This document shows, piece after piece, positions 43,509 to 54,358 of a stretch of 64,000 bases of DNA (positions are counted from its first letter, which is position 1; each line of letters opens with the position of its first letter). The notes beneath the pieces were generated by a model. It was not told the DNA's origin, searched no databases, and saw nothing but the letters and a program-made list of their open reading frames with translations. The position numbers were made by a program, and so were the translations under genes. Origin of the DNA: Coniochaeta sp. PMI_546 (Eukaryota; Ascomycota; Sordariomycetes; Coniochaetales; Coniochaetaceae); contig MU271147.1 in assembly GCA_021432605.1 (NCBI GenBank), positions 1,240,001 through 1,304,000 on the forward strand, written 5' to 3'.

Positions 43509-45551
43509 ACCAGAACTGGAAAATGCCCGAGTAGAACTTCTGCAGAAGCTTCTGCACATGCACATAAGCCTGTAACCACCCCAAAATCCAGACGACGTCA
43601 AGCGCTCTGCATGCGGCTTCAAGGTTCGAGGAAAACGCCTTTCAGGAACAGAGCATCACTTGACGCAGGTGGATTGACACAAAACGCACATCGTCTGACA
43701 TTCCCCACGCTACACTCAGCCTAAGTCTGCCTCTAGAGGATCTTGGATGCGTCGCCATGCACTTTCAAACTTCTATGTTCTACCATAGTAAGTTCATTAT
43801 TCTAAGACTTGGTACTCGATACATTACCCTACATATACCACTAAGTAGAAGACCGTGAGATATCTGGAAACGGATCTGCCGAAGCAATCAGCATCCGCCT
43901 CTGCGTGATCGTCTCCACCAGCCTAGTCGTTTCTGTAACACACTGCAGCATGTCGGTGCGATTCGTCCCTACGGGGTGAGGCTCTTAAAGCCACGGAAGT
44001 CCGATCACTGGTCGACAGCCTCAAACCATTACGTGATGTCGACGGTTTGTCTGCGTGTGCCCACGTGCCTTCTTTCTTGAAGAGGGTAGCATGCTCATAG
44101 CGATTGCCACAGACCTACAGGTGTTGTAATACCGGCTTGCATACAGAGAGAGTGTAGTTCGCCAGAGTGGTGCTTAAGCCCACACCGAGTAACTTGGAGA
44201 TCACGCCGAGCCAGAACCTCACCGTAAGTCGACTCGGTACCGGAAACGATTAGAGGGCAGCACTGCATACACCGACAAAAAGACGCCTGAAGTCACCGTT
44301 ACAAGTGCCCCTGGGCGAGCCGGAACGCTGTTGTTTGTAACAAACAGAATGTCCGCCCTTGACGTCTTACAAGGTCAAGGTTGAAAGCCCTCGACCTAAC
44401 AAGCTGACTACATCAGATCCTACGCGGGATATATCTATCAAATCACGCACATATAGCAAGCCAGAGAACAGAGACGGCCCCTATAACGCACATCAGCGGA
44501 TCCTGCCCAAAGGTCCCGTAATCCCCTCACCAACAACAACAAGAGACACCTCAAGAGTACCCGACTCTTTGCCGCTTTGCACTCGTGTTCCCGTCTCACC
44601 AACCACACCGGCACCGGAGAAAGCAACCCCCTCCCTCACCCCCAAGATGTAACGAGCATTAACCCACACGTCAGCTGGGAGTCACGAGACGGACTTCCAG
44701 CGAATTATATGGGCGAAGACGAGCTATGGCTCTATAAGTTTGCTCTAGTATTACACAGACCTGCATAAGGGAGTGCTCGGTAGTCGGTGAGCAAGCAAAA
44801 CAGGAAACAAGCACGACACCTTGGACACAGAAAGAAGGGACTGCCAAATCACAGAGTTATTATTATAAATCGTCCAACTTCGGGAGACCATCAGGGTAGG
44901 GCAGGGCTGTTACGCAGAATCCGGGGTTTTGTGAGACAGTGATACGCGGTACCGGTACCGAGGAGACTGACGACTGGTGTAAATTGGTCATGTATCGATC
45001 GTACAATGATGTGAAGGACTGATCCTTCCCCCTTACCGCCACAAACCATCCAAAAACCAAGGGCTCGGTAAGTATGTGGGATGGTGGTGCGGTGGCTGTC
45101 AAAATGGCGCATCCGCATCTTTGGTTCCCCTCCACCTCACCGCCGTACACTTACACGCTTTCTGAAGGCAATGCAACCCCCTCACCTCTTACCAGGTACT
45201 CCGAAGAACAACCCTTATTGTCACTGGAAACGAGCATTCCCTGGTCTGGTTCTCAGATAACGGACGGACTTCCTGGACAGCTTCCACCTGCCTGTCAAAG
45301 CTAGGACGAATTGTAACATTTACCATTCCATCCCCTGTCTAGCGGTAGCCAATTCGTCCTCAAGAACGTGGGGTGTCATGGCAACCATACACCTAGTTTC
45401 TAGATATTAAGATGTCAGAGGCAACTTTCTTCGGAGAGTCTGTCTGAAACCACTGCAGTTGAGGCAAGTACCCCCCTCTCTGGACTTCGACGTGTGCAGA
45501 TCGTAGTTCCCAACCCCCAAACCTGAAGAAGTGTGGTTGGGGAAGCGCACT

Positions 45552-45575
45552 AGAAGCAGAAGCAGAAGCAGAAGC
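45552..45575. repeat. (AGAAGC)4 microsatellite
   Basis: Four perfect hexamer units in intergenic DNA. Confidence 0.9.
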
Positions 45576-46177
45576 ACATGCAAGCATGGTAGCCATGCAC
45601 CAAGATAGTTTCGGTTCATTACCCCAACCATCCCCTATACCAATGTGAGCTACCGTACGTTCCTTGCCTATGCCAAGTGAAGTGGTCCCCCAAAACGCAC
45701 GGCGTCAGAGTTGCAAGGTCGACGCCACGGGACGGACGACGGGGATCAATGAGTAGCGGTAAGGGAACCCCCAACTGTGCTGAAGCTGTTGGTCACCGGT
45801 CGGTGTCTGGATCTGCTCACACCGCTGGAGAGGAGATCGCTGCATCGGATGTAGAGCTGGATAGCAAATCAAACGCTCGTGACCAGCTCTGTTCCATCGT
45901 CATGCCTAAGATTCGCACGAAAAAGGGAACAGATCAAGGCAATCACAGTCAAGAAGAAGGTCAAGGCATGTACGGCAAGGCCCAGTGGTATTTCAGCTCT
46001 GATTTGACCAGCCCCTTTGCTGGTATCTATCTAGAACCGATGGCTCTCTGGGAGGCAGAGCTCGAGACTAAATTGACATCCGGTACTCCATTCCACCATG
46101 CTTTTTGTGATCATAAGCACCCAAGCCGTAAAAAAATGAACCTCATATCCACAAACTCACGTCCGACAACCTACCGC

Positions 46178-47273
46178 TTAGTGGCCAGCGATGGCGTTGG
46201 CGCGTCTGCGGTCACGCTCCTCGGCAATGGTCAGCTTGACACCCTTGCCCTTGGGGAGGGAGATCCAGGGCTTCTCGCTGCCAATGACGAAGACGTTGCC
46301 CTCGCGGGTGGCGAAGGTGTTGTCAATGGCGTCCTTGAGGTGGACAATGTTGAAGCCTCCGTCGTGGCGCTCACGGTGGGTGATGACACCGACACGACCC
46401 ATGTTGCGACCGCCGGTGATCATGGCAATGGCACCGGTGTCGAACTTGATGTAGTCCTGGATCTTGCCAGTCTCAAGGTCGATCTTGACGGTGTCGTTGA
46501 CCTTGATCAGAGGGTCAGGGTAGCGGATACTGTGCGGCATATCATGTTAGCACTCCAGAGGGAAGATTGAGGACATACCAGCCGTCAAGATTTCCGCTTT
46601 CTCTCCATCGTTCGACGCCGAAAAGATTCCGCACAAACGAAAATTCCGTTACGCGTCTCCCGATATCGCCAAAGCTTGGTCCAACGGCTGATAGATGAAC
46701 AGAGACTTACGTCCGAGCATCATGCGTAACCAAGAATGGGATTCCGCCGCGGCCGAGCTGCACGCGCTTGACCTTGCCGAGCTTGTACTTGGCCTCCTCG
46801 TCCTGGATGCGGTGGACGGTGAAGCGGCCCTTGGTATCGTAGACGAGGCGGAAGTTCTCGCCGGTCTTCTCGATCGTGATGACGTCCATGAAGCCGGCGG
46901 GGTAGGTGATGTCGGTGCGGACCTTGCCGTCGACCTTGACCAGGCGCTGCATCATGATGGACTTGGTCTCGCGGTAGTTGAGCGCGTACTTCAGCCTGTT
47001 GCGGATGAAGACGATCAGAGGCATGCAGTCGCGCAGCTTGTGAGGACCGGCCGAGGGACGCGGGGCGTAGACACCCGACAATTTGTCGAGAAGCCAGTGC
47101 GACGGCGCGCTGAGGCGCTTCTGGTGCTTCTTTCTGTATGGAAAGATTGGTCAGTCTCGCGACCAAATGAATTGGCCATTCTCGATCCGGCCGCGGAAGC
47201 CAGGAGTTTCGAGAGAGGCAGTCATCTTCGATGAGGCTGTCGATTGGGGAATTACTCACGGTCCTCTACCCAT
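46178..47273 (-). CDS. 40S ribosomal protein eS4
   Basis: Small-subunit ribosomal protein. Three exons: 47273-47260 (14 nt, MGRG and part of Pro), 47133-46711 and 46529-46178. Introns are 126 and 181 nt, both long for this window, as is common in fungal ribosomal protein genes. The product is 262 residues, the normal eS4 length. It has [14 protein letters not shown] at the start, an S4-like RNA-binding region ([16 protein letters not shown]), and a C-terminal KOW-type region ([17 protein letters not shown]). Splice phases are confirmed by HDART-IRYPDP across intron 2. I looked in both introns for C/D snoRNA boxes and saw no convincing pair. Confidence 0.97.
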
Positions 47274-48095
47274 CTTGACGAAATGTGATGTCCAACGGTA
47301 ACGATGGGTTCAATGAAGGAGAGGAAGGATTGACGGAGTGAGGATAGTAAAAAGTTCACCAGGAATCAAGGTGGAGGGTTAGAAATTCGAGAAATTTTGT
47401 GTGGTCCTCAAAGCCCTACAGCAAATGTGTGGGGCAGGCGGTGTGCTAACCTCCAATCACATAGCGACTTAGTGGGTCGTGGTGCTGGGCAGCGGAAGGT
47501 ACGTACCGTTTCTCTTGGCCGCCGATGCAAAAGCACTTAACAAGAATTCACACGCTGTCGCGTCTGCAGCTGGCGTTGAGGCGAAATACAAAATCAATAG
47601 AACTCCATTTTTGAGTACCGTGTGAGAGATCGCTCTCGATAATCTTTAACCAATGTCCTCAGCCTGTCCCAATGTTGCTCGGACACCATATGTACTGTAC
47701 CCTAGTTCTACGAGAGAAAAGGTATCCAAAGTAGCCAGCGTTTGACAAGGAAGAAAAAGCAGCCATACCAAAACACCAGCGCGATATTCAGCTATCCTCA
47801 TGCGTGCCCAAGACTTGCATCTCATCCTGTAGAAGGAAATCCAAACACCGCTATTAAAAAAACAACAATCCCTTTTAAGCGTCATTCGGTGGACGCGTCT
47901 TCGACCCAGCGTATGGTGGTCTCTCTCTCAGTAAACGCTGCACGCATTCCGTCTGCAACGAAAAAGAGAATGAAGACTCCCAAGCTGGACTGGGTCTTTC
48001 CAGCAGTGAAATCCTCGTCGAGAAAAGGTGTTCCATGGCGCGTTTGGCGCCTGTAATGATGAGCCCGGCGGCTCCAGTGGCGCGGCTCGCCCGAT
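47274..48095. other. eS4 promoter and 3' flank of telobox gene
   Basis: Both neighbours are on the minus strand. No gene seen, and no CRISPR, RNA or repeat. Confidence 0.5.
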
Positions 48096-49784
48096 CTAAG
48101 TAGGTTGCCGCTCGGCCGACCTTCCGCCGTGAGCGCTGGTCAACCCGTCATCAAGGAACCCGCTTCCATAGTCGCTTGCATTCTGCGGGTCTTGTATCAT
48201 CAGTCGCGAGATTGCCATCTCTTCCCCGCTTGTCACGAACGTCGAGGACGAGGCGTCGCCCGTGTCGAAGCTTGCAATCCCCGGGAGGGACTCGGAGGAT
48301 TCAACCGACCCAGAAAACGGCAACAAGGACCTCAACATACTCTCGTTAAAACTCGTGCGGGCCAAGTGCGGCTTAAAGCTGGTACGGTACAGGTTTCCAA
48401 CGGACGGATTTACCGAGGGTTCAAGAATCTTAGTAGTCCCTCGACCATGTTGGATACTGTGGAAGCTGCCCTTTTCAATGCTAGCGTATATGTCCGGGTA
48501 TTTGTTGCGCACGCGGTCACGGAGATCGGTCGGCTGCCTGGTTGCCAGGTGGAACCTCGTGTCGCGCTGGATTTTGGTCCAAGCCGGCCCATACTCGTGA
48601 AGTCCGTCTAGGATCTCTCTGTCATCCTGGTCAGTGAACGGCCGCCTTTCCCGACGTTCCGACCTTTTGAACGGAGCATGGATCCCCAGCACTTCCAAAT
48701 CTTCAATGTTCTTGCGGTGAGCTCGCCCTTTTTGTTTTCTGGGGCCTGCTGAATCCGAGTCATGGTTGATGGAGTCGATAGACGACGGGCCCTTCTTCCT
48801 ACCGCCCATATCCTCGTCCTCAAGCAGAATGTTCTCATTGAGTATGTTCTCTAGTGGTATGCTTTTCTTGGGCTTGGACTTGGGTGTGGCTCTCTGCTTC
48901 CCCGGTCCAGAGTCCCTGTGGCTGAGTTGCTCCCGGAGCTCTGCAGGGCAACAGGTGCGAAAGCGGTCTTTGAGATCTCCCGCAGTCCGGTCGTTGAAGC
49001 TGTACTCGCGATCCTCTAGAATGTTGGTCCATTTACCCACCCCGTGCTTATAGACGCCTAGCAGGAGGTTGTTTGTTTCCTCCTCCGACCATTTTCTGCG
49101 TGGCTTCCCTAGCCTCCTCTTCGCCTTTCCACGATTCGCCTTCTCGGGCTTGTCCGGTTTATCAACCTCTGATGTAGAGGCAGGCGGCTTCTCCACTTCC
49201 ACCATCGCATATTCTTTCAACGCGTTGAGGTTTGAAGCATCGGCATCTTCGTAGTGGCCTACGATGGGTGGGAAGACCGCGGCATCCAGAGGCGGCTCGT
49301 GTAGGCCACTGATAATAGGAGGGACAACTTGCTGTGTAGACTTTCGTTTCTTGAGAGGGTTTGGTAATAGGGGCCCGCTGAAGTCTTGGTGGACTGTCAA
49401 TGCTCGTTGGCGCTTCTTGGGGGTCGCATCCTCGCTAGTATCCGTAGGATAGGAAGTGTGGAGCGGGCGCAGTTGATGTGACTCTGGATGCTGGTGGAGG
49501 GGAAGGACGTTCGTACTAATCGTGCCAGCAGCTTCGGATCGATATGTTCCATCAACACGGGCATTCTGTCTCGGAGGAAGATCATCGACAATGGAACCTA
49601 ACGACGGGATCTGCTGTGGTGCGGCCTTGCCCTGCCGCTGGCCACTGATTTGGCCCTCAATGGGGGCTAGAGACAGCGAGTCATCGCTGGAAGGCGCATG
49701 AGTAAGTTGTTGTATTGGAGGGAGTTCAAGAGGCTGGGAGTCGTTCAACAGGTGCGTTAACCGACTTGGCTCGATGGTACCCAT
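48096..49784 (-). CDS. two-SANT/Myb telobox DNA-binding protein (Teb1/Tbf1-like)
   Basis: Intron-free, 562 residues from the first ATG. The first SANT/Myb domain spans about residues 229-279 (RRKWSEEETNNLLLGVYKHG) and ends in DLKDRFRTCCP, which matches the telobox-type helix 3 (V/D-LKDRFRT) that reads TTAGGG-like DNA. The second Myb domain, about 379-429, ends DLRDRVRNKYP, the same helix pattern. Basic segments between them (KRRLGKPRRK, KSKPKK) serve as nuclear signals. This double-telobox plan resembles S. pombe Teb1/Mug152 and other Tbf-type factors, which bind telomere-like repeats at promoters. Whether this one acts at telomeres or promoters is not shown. The upstream extension to 49868 begins with a non-ATG codon and is excluded. 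Confidence 0.85.
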   Translation of the reverse strand: MGTIEPSRLTHLLNDSQPLELPPIQQLTHAPSSDDSLSLAPIEGQISGQRQGKAAPQQIPSLGSIVDDLPPRQNARVDGTYRSEAAGTISTNVLPLHQHPESHQLRPLHTSYPTDTSEDATPKKRQRALTVHQDFSGPLLPNPLKKRKSTQQVVPPIISGLHEPPLDAAVFPPIVGHYEDADASNLNALKEYAMVEVEKPPASTSEVDKPDKPEKANRGKAKRRLGKPRRKWSEEETNNLLLGVYKHGVGKWTNILEDREYSFNDRTAGDLKDRFRTCCPAELREQLSHRDSGPGKQRATPKSKPKKSIPLENILNENILLEDEDMGGRKKGPSSIDSINHDSDSAGPRKQKGRAHRKNIEDLEVLGIHAPFKRSERRERRPFTDQDDREILDGLHEYGPAWTKIQRDTRFHLATRQPTDLRDRVRNKYPDIYASIEKGSFHSIQHGRGTTKILEPSVNPSVGNLYRTSFKPHLARTSFNESMLRSLLPFSGSVESSESLPGIASFDTGDASSSTFVTSGEEMAISRLMIQDPQNASDYGSGFLDDGLTSAHGGRSAERQPT

Positions 49785-50400
49785 CGTCAAGTAGTGGCGA
49801 CGGAGATAGCATCTGGTACATAGAGCAGCAAACTCTCGAAGTGCAAGTAGTGTGAAGCGTGGCGGCAATTTTCACGTTCGACGTTCAGGTTGAAGCCTTT
49901 GGCCAGTTGTCTCGCTAGTCCCGGGAACTGAGGTCTATGTTGCCATGAAGACCTGGGACATGGAGTCAGCCCATGGGGAGCAAGTCACAAGAATGCCGTA
50001 TAAGCGCAGACTTGCAGTAAGCTCTCAATCGACCAAACAACAAATGATCTGGATGATAGAAGGTCGGAGCGGAACATGAAGGTTGTCGTCGTTCAATATG
50101 CCTTGAGATAGAGAAATCCGAACTACAGATGGAGTGGACCGTCGGAAGTTGTACTCCGCTACGGGCTATGAGCCAAAAAGTTACCTTCAAGCGGGGCAAA
50201 TCGGACGTCGAAGTTGTTAGCGCACTAACATTGCCATTTGTCCAAGTTCCCCCACATCGAGCCAGCTGTAGGCAGCTGCCGTCTAGGATCGAGTTTGCAG
50301 AAGCTTAAGTCAACAGCAACTGCCACGGTAATGACCGTCTTGGCTTCCATAACGCCGACAAGCTCACCTGGGTAAGAGAGGTGAGGTACCTGTAAGCAAG
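49785..50400. other. divergent promoter, telobox gene / DUF7704-like gene
   Basis: 616 bp between start codons; no gene seen. No clear TATA box. Confidence 0.5.
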
Positions 50401-50993
50401 ATGGCTTCTCGACTTCCTGCATTCCCTCGCTTTGTTTTTACGGTCTTTGAGCCAATTTCGCTGTAAGTCACGTTCTCCATTCGTCAAGTCCGGGGGATCA
50501 TCACTAACGTTTTGCAAAGCGTTGCTGGCTCGGTGGCAGCAATCTTCTCACCAGAATGGTTCATATCACAGCAGATCGACCAGGCCGGACACCACATCCC
50601 ATCGGCCGATAGCAACCTGCTTGTCGCTCAGCAGCTCGGCAATTGTTATTTTCTGGCCTTTTTGGTGGCGCTAGCTGTGCTGTACACCACTACGGAGCTT
50701 GCTGTGGTGAGGAACTACCTCAAGGCACTCTGGATTGCCGATATCACCCACGTTGGATTGACCTTCTATGCACTCGGCTATGAAAGGTCTGTCGCCGTAG
50801 GTGAATGGAATGCAACGACCTGGGGAAATATCGGGATCACGGTAAGCTGTGGTGCTCGGGTAGCTCTGTCGTATTTTTCCATCCGTTACTGACAGTCTCG
50901 CAGGTCTTTCTCTGCTTGACGAGAACCGCGTACCTGCTTGGATTCTTTGGACCGAATGGCCCTCCTCCAGCGTCAAAGAAAAAGCCCCAATGA
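50401..50993 (+). CDS. DUF7704-like four-helix membrane protein (157 aa)
   Basis: Three exons: 50401-50462, 50520-50841 and 50904-50993; introns 57 and 62 nt. The 157-residue product begins MASRLPAFPRFVFTVFEPIS. It has four hydrophobic segments, around residues 10-30 (spanning the first splice junction), 60-80 (CYFLAFLVALAVLY), 92-110 (LWIADITHVGLTFYALG) and 127-145 (GITVFLCLTRTAYLLGFF), then a Pro/Lys tail. This layout, including the FEP near the start and the WIADITH element, fits the uncharacterised fungal DUF7704 family as I recall it. Function unknown. Confidence 0.75.
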
Positions 50994-51507
50994 GGCCCAT
51001 GCATTTATTACCTTTGGATCATGTTTGGCCTTGAAACTTCAGAGACTTTCCATCCACTTCGCAGCGATTATGGCTGTCAGCAAGCGGTGTCCGCGCACCG
51101 TATTGATTGGGAGTCAGGGAAGCGAAACCATTGAATATGCTGTGACACAGCACCGCTGATTTGCACCAAATATCTCGAAGCGAGCGCCGACGTGAGTAAA
51201 CGGACATTACTCCTAAAGACCGACCTGGAAGACCAATGATTCCGACCCTGACACCCGGTTACATCATCGTGGTCGGACCTTATTGATAATTCCACCTTTG
51301 GTCGAGAAAACAGTTGTAGACCACAACACCATGAATCCACGGAGCTAAGCCTAATTTGGCGAAATAGGTAAAGTCAAGACGCATCGACGGCTCATCGACC
51401 ACCCACCATAGCGGAGATGGATGGGCACACTTCGGTGTTTACTGCCTGCACGGCGTTTATTAAATCGCAATGCGGGCAATTACAACGAAATATGGGCAGT
51501 GTTATTG
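50994..51507. other. intergenic between membrane protein and SDR genes
   Basis: No gene supported; short frames on both strands only. Confidence 0.5.
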
Positions 51508-51515
51508 TATAAAAG
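51508..51515 (+). promoter_or_regulatory. TATA box of the SDR gene
   Basis: TATAAAAG, 106-113 bp upstream of the ATG at 51621, followed by an A/C/T-rich leader. Confidence 0.7.
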
Positions 51516-51620
51516 CCGAATCTCGACTCTCTTGTGTCAATTCAACGAATATTCTTTCCAAGATTCAACCATATACATAGTCATTGAACTTCCAACCCAA
51601 ACTATCACTCCCTCCTTACA

Positions 51621-52400
51621 ATGTCACCCCTCAACTTTCGCAAACTTCAGGATAAGCATGTCCTTGTCATAGGCGGGTCTTCCGGCATCGGCCTAGCCGT
51701 TAGTGAAGGCGCCCTCGCCTCCGGCGCCAAAGTCACGATAGCATCCTCGTCACAGTCCAAAATCGACGGAGTGGTATCCACTTTCAAGTCCAACTACTCA
51801 GACAGCAAGATCGCAGGCATAGCCGCAGATCTCGGGAAGGCAGAGTCCCTGGAGACCGATCTAGAAAACCTCTTCAAATCCGCCGCGGCTGCCAATGGCA
51901 CGATTAACCATGTCGTTTTCACAGCGGCCGACAGTCTCGCCCTCGGTGGCCTGGACACCGTGACCGTCGACACCATGACTAAGGCCGCGCACATGCGCAT
52001 GTACGTCCCTATCATGCTCGCCAAGGTCGCGGCGCGGCACCTGCCCAAGGAGCGGCAGTCGTCGCTGACAATCACGTCTGGTTGCGTCACGGACAAGCCG
52101 ACCCCGGGGTGGGCTGTCATTGGGTTTCTGGCGGGTGGACTGGTTTCGGTGGCGCGGGCTCTGGCGGTTGATCTTGCGCCCGTGAGGGTCAATGTTGTGC
52201 AGCCTGGTTACGTCGACACGCCGCTGTGGAATATGACTGAAGATGCGAAGAAGGCGACGATTGCTGCCATCGAGGGCAAGCTCTTGACGGCTAAGTTCGG
52301 GGATGTGGAGGATGTAGCCGAGGCGTATCTGTGGATGCTGAAAGACAATAACGTTACCGGGACCGTTGCAAAGACAGATGGTGGGTTTTTGTTGACTTAA
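51621..52400 (+). CDS. short-chain dehydrogenase/reductase-like protein without Tyr-x3-Lys
   Basis: Intron-free, 259 residues, one Rossmann domain of the SDR superfamily. The cofactor loop GGSSGIG is at 18-24 and an acidic AADLG at 68-72. The catalytic-Ser position is kept (ITSG, Ser153) and so is the QPGYVDTP element near 194. The active-site Tyr-x3-Lys is missing: where it should fall the protein reads PGWAVIGFLAGG, with Trp164 in place of Tyr and Gly168 in place of Lys. A group of fungal SDR proteins with a PxWxVx...AGL pattern exists, as I recall, so this looks like a subfamily trait rather than a fresh lesion. It may bind NAD(P) without normal redox catalysis, or use another base. A TATA box sits upstream. 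Substrate unknown. Confidence 0.88.
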   Translation: MSPLNFRKLQDKHVLVIGGSSGIGLAVSEGALASGAKVTIASSSQSKIDGVVSTFKSNYSDSKIAGIAADLGKAESLETDLENLFKSAAAANGTINHVVFTAADSLALGGLDTVTVDTMTKAAHMRMYVPIMLAKVAARHLPKERQSSLTITSGCVTDKPTPGWAVIGFLAGGLVSVARALAVDLAPVRVNVVQPGYVDTPLWNMTEDAKKATIAAIEGKLLTAKFGDVEDVAEAYLWMLKDNNVTGTVAKTDGGFLLT

Positions 52401-54358
52401 GACTGGGCAAGGAGAAGCAAGGTGATATAATGAGATGAGTGTTTAGCATAGAGCAATGTTATGAATTGTTTTCACTGAAGACCGTCTAGTCACATATTTC
52501 TCTTGTGAGTGTCGAGTTCCATGTTCCTTGCATTCTCGTGGCTATTAGCTTAGGATGTTCCGGACGTCTACTTCCTCAACTTTTTTCTTGATCAGTACCA
52601 ACCCAACATTCCTTTTAATTCCCCCTTACCTGCTTATACTCTGTCCTCAACTGTTTGCGCGTGTGATTATCGATCTTCCTTCCCAGGTTCACTATCCCAT
52701 ATATGCTTGCTCGTGGAGTCTCACTGATCGCTTGGTCGGTATAGGGGTCCGGTCTTTGTGAGTGGAAACCGATCATCACGGTGATCTTCAGCGTTGCCTC
52801 CACCGGGTCAACGTGTTCGAGATTCCGCCTTGACGAGTCAGTCCAATAATCAGGTCTTTGGGGTCTTATGTCTGCGTTGTCTGGTATCGGTGCTTCCAGA
52901 CTGGTACATCTTAGAGCATAGCCATCACGATGTTGTGTATGCAGGCACTGTCTCCGCTCTCGAGCACTGACTACGATCAACAGCATTCCATGGCGCGAAA
53001 GTAAAATCCACAAAACGATGGCCTTTCCAGAACCATGACCAAAAGGCTTCGAACTCTATGTGTCCACCTCCGGAGTGGTAGCAGGTAACCACCTGGACAG
53101 TTCAGTATGCAGCACTGTCCCAGGCGCTGCTCACCTTACACATACTTCACACTTGTGGCTCCATCAACAGCCCGTCCCAACACCTACATAGCGTCCCTTA
53201 ATTCCGTAATCATCGGCATCTAACCGCATTGAGGAGGATTGTAACGGTGTTTCAACCATCAGGGTTCTCAAAGCTGGCCATGCAACTGCTGGTTATCTGA
53301 ACTTCCACGTCAGACTGACTTAAGATCTGTCGGGTAATTCTAGCGGCCGCTTGTACGAAAGGCAGCACGAATACATCCACAAGGCAAACTGTCCTGGCTG
53401 ATGGTTTCCGAGCCTTGTACATGCTTCGTCAAGCGTTCTACTGACAGACCATAGCACAACTTTTAGATTGTCTCGTATACGAGAGGTCGAATTGGTGGCC
53501 ATATTCGACCCTACACGATGCTCCCAGGCTATTATTGCCAACCCATAGACAATTACTACTAGCAGTCCAAGTGCGCCTCATCTCTGCGGCGCAAACAGCT
53601 CCTTCGGCGAGCATCAGAACTGGGATGAACCTGAGACAATGCCAGTGTGACCTTGATGTGCAGCGGCTGTTATTGTAGTAGCAAGTGAGCTCGACAACAT
53701 GGACAGCTTAAGAGCTTCCCAACATGTCAGAGTTGCTTGCGTGGAAGTTTCGAGCAAATATCGGTCGACATAATCCGCCTTTCCAGTCCACCAATATGCC
53801 AGTAACTTAACGGCGTACAAGCCCGACATTCCACCCCTGCTTGACTTATTCTGTCATCTCCCCTTGACAAGACGCCTCGGTAAACTCGCCGAATTTCACT
53901 CTATTGTTGTTGAACAAAGATCTTAATGGCCGCCACGATGTCCTGAAGGTCACGTCAAGGATTGGAAGAGCCGAACATCGTCACTAGTTCTACCACGACT
54001 ATTTGCTGGTGGCATCCTCTTTTAGGCCTTTACCCCCCTTTCTACCGTACACACCAAGCAACAGAACATGCTGCACACCACCCCTGAGATGTGGACATCG
54101 TGATAATCAAGTACCTACACCACAGTCTATTCGCAAATCGCTCTCACTAGCTAGCTCGACCAAGCTTGACGCCAGTGCTCGTTAAAATGGCGAGGGACAC
54201 CAAACTAGCATGAAAATGCAAAATACTTAGTCTAGTTTGGCACCTTGCCTGCTTCATGGCAATCTTCTCCTGACACCGAAGCACATATCCACATGCAACC
54301 CAAGTCCTGAGGGAAGATCAGAGTAGACCTCTACCCCAAGCACTCAGTTTCCTACCCA
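52401..54358. other. 2.0-kb gene-poor region
   Basis: SDR 3' flank and the 3' flank of the interrupted methyltransferase. No gene, RNA or repeat array recognised; frames of 60-130 codons only. Confidence 0.5.

Larger units (their letters stand above)
41717..46177. other. 4.5-kb gene-poor region
   Basis: No supportable gene or RNA. Two small tandem repeats are listed separately. Open frames up to 133 codons lack domains; the 297-codon plus frame 45677-46570 is largely the antisense shadow of eS4. Confidence 0.5.

Noticed and set aside
44161-44225. Weak resemblance to a fungal 5S rRNA segment (CTTAAGC...CACA)
   Set aside because: Only a few short words match; the ends and the conserved internal control region are not present.
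45677-46570. 297-codon plus-strand open frame
   Set aside because: Its right part is the exact antisense of eS4 exon 3 and the composition (Val/Asp/Gly/Leu-rich) follows from that; the left part has no domain.
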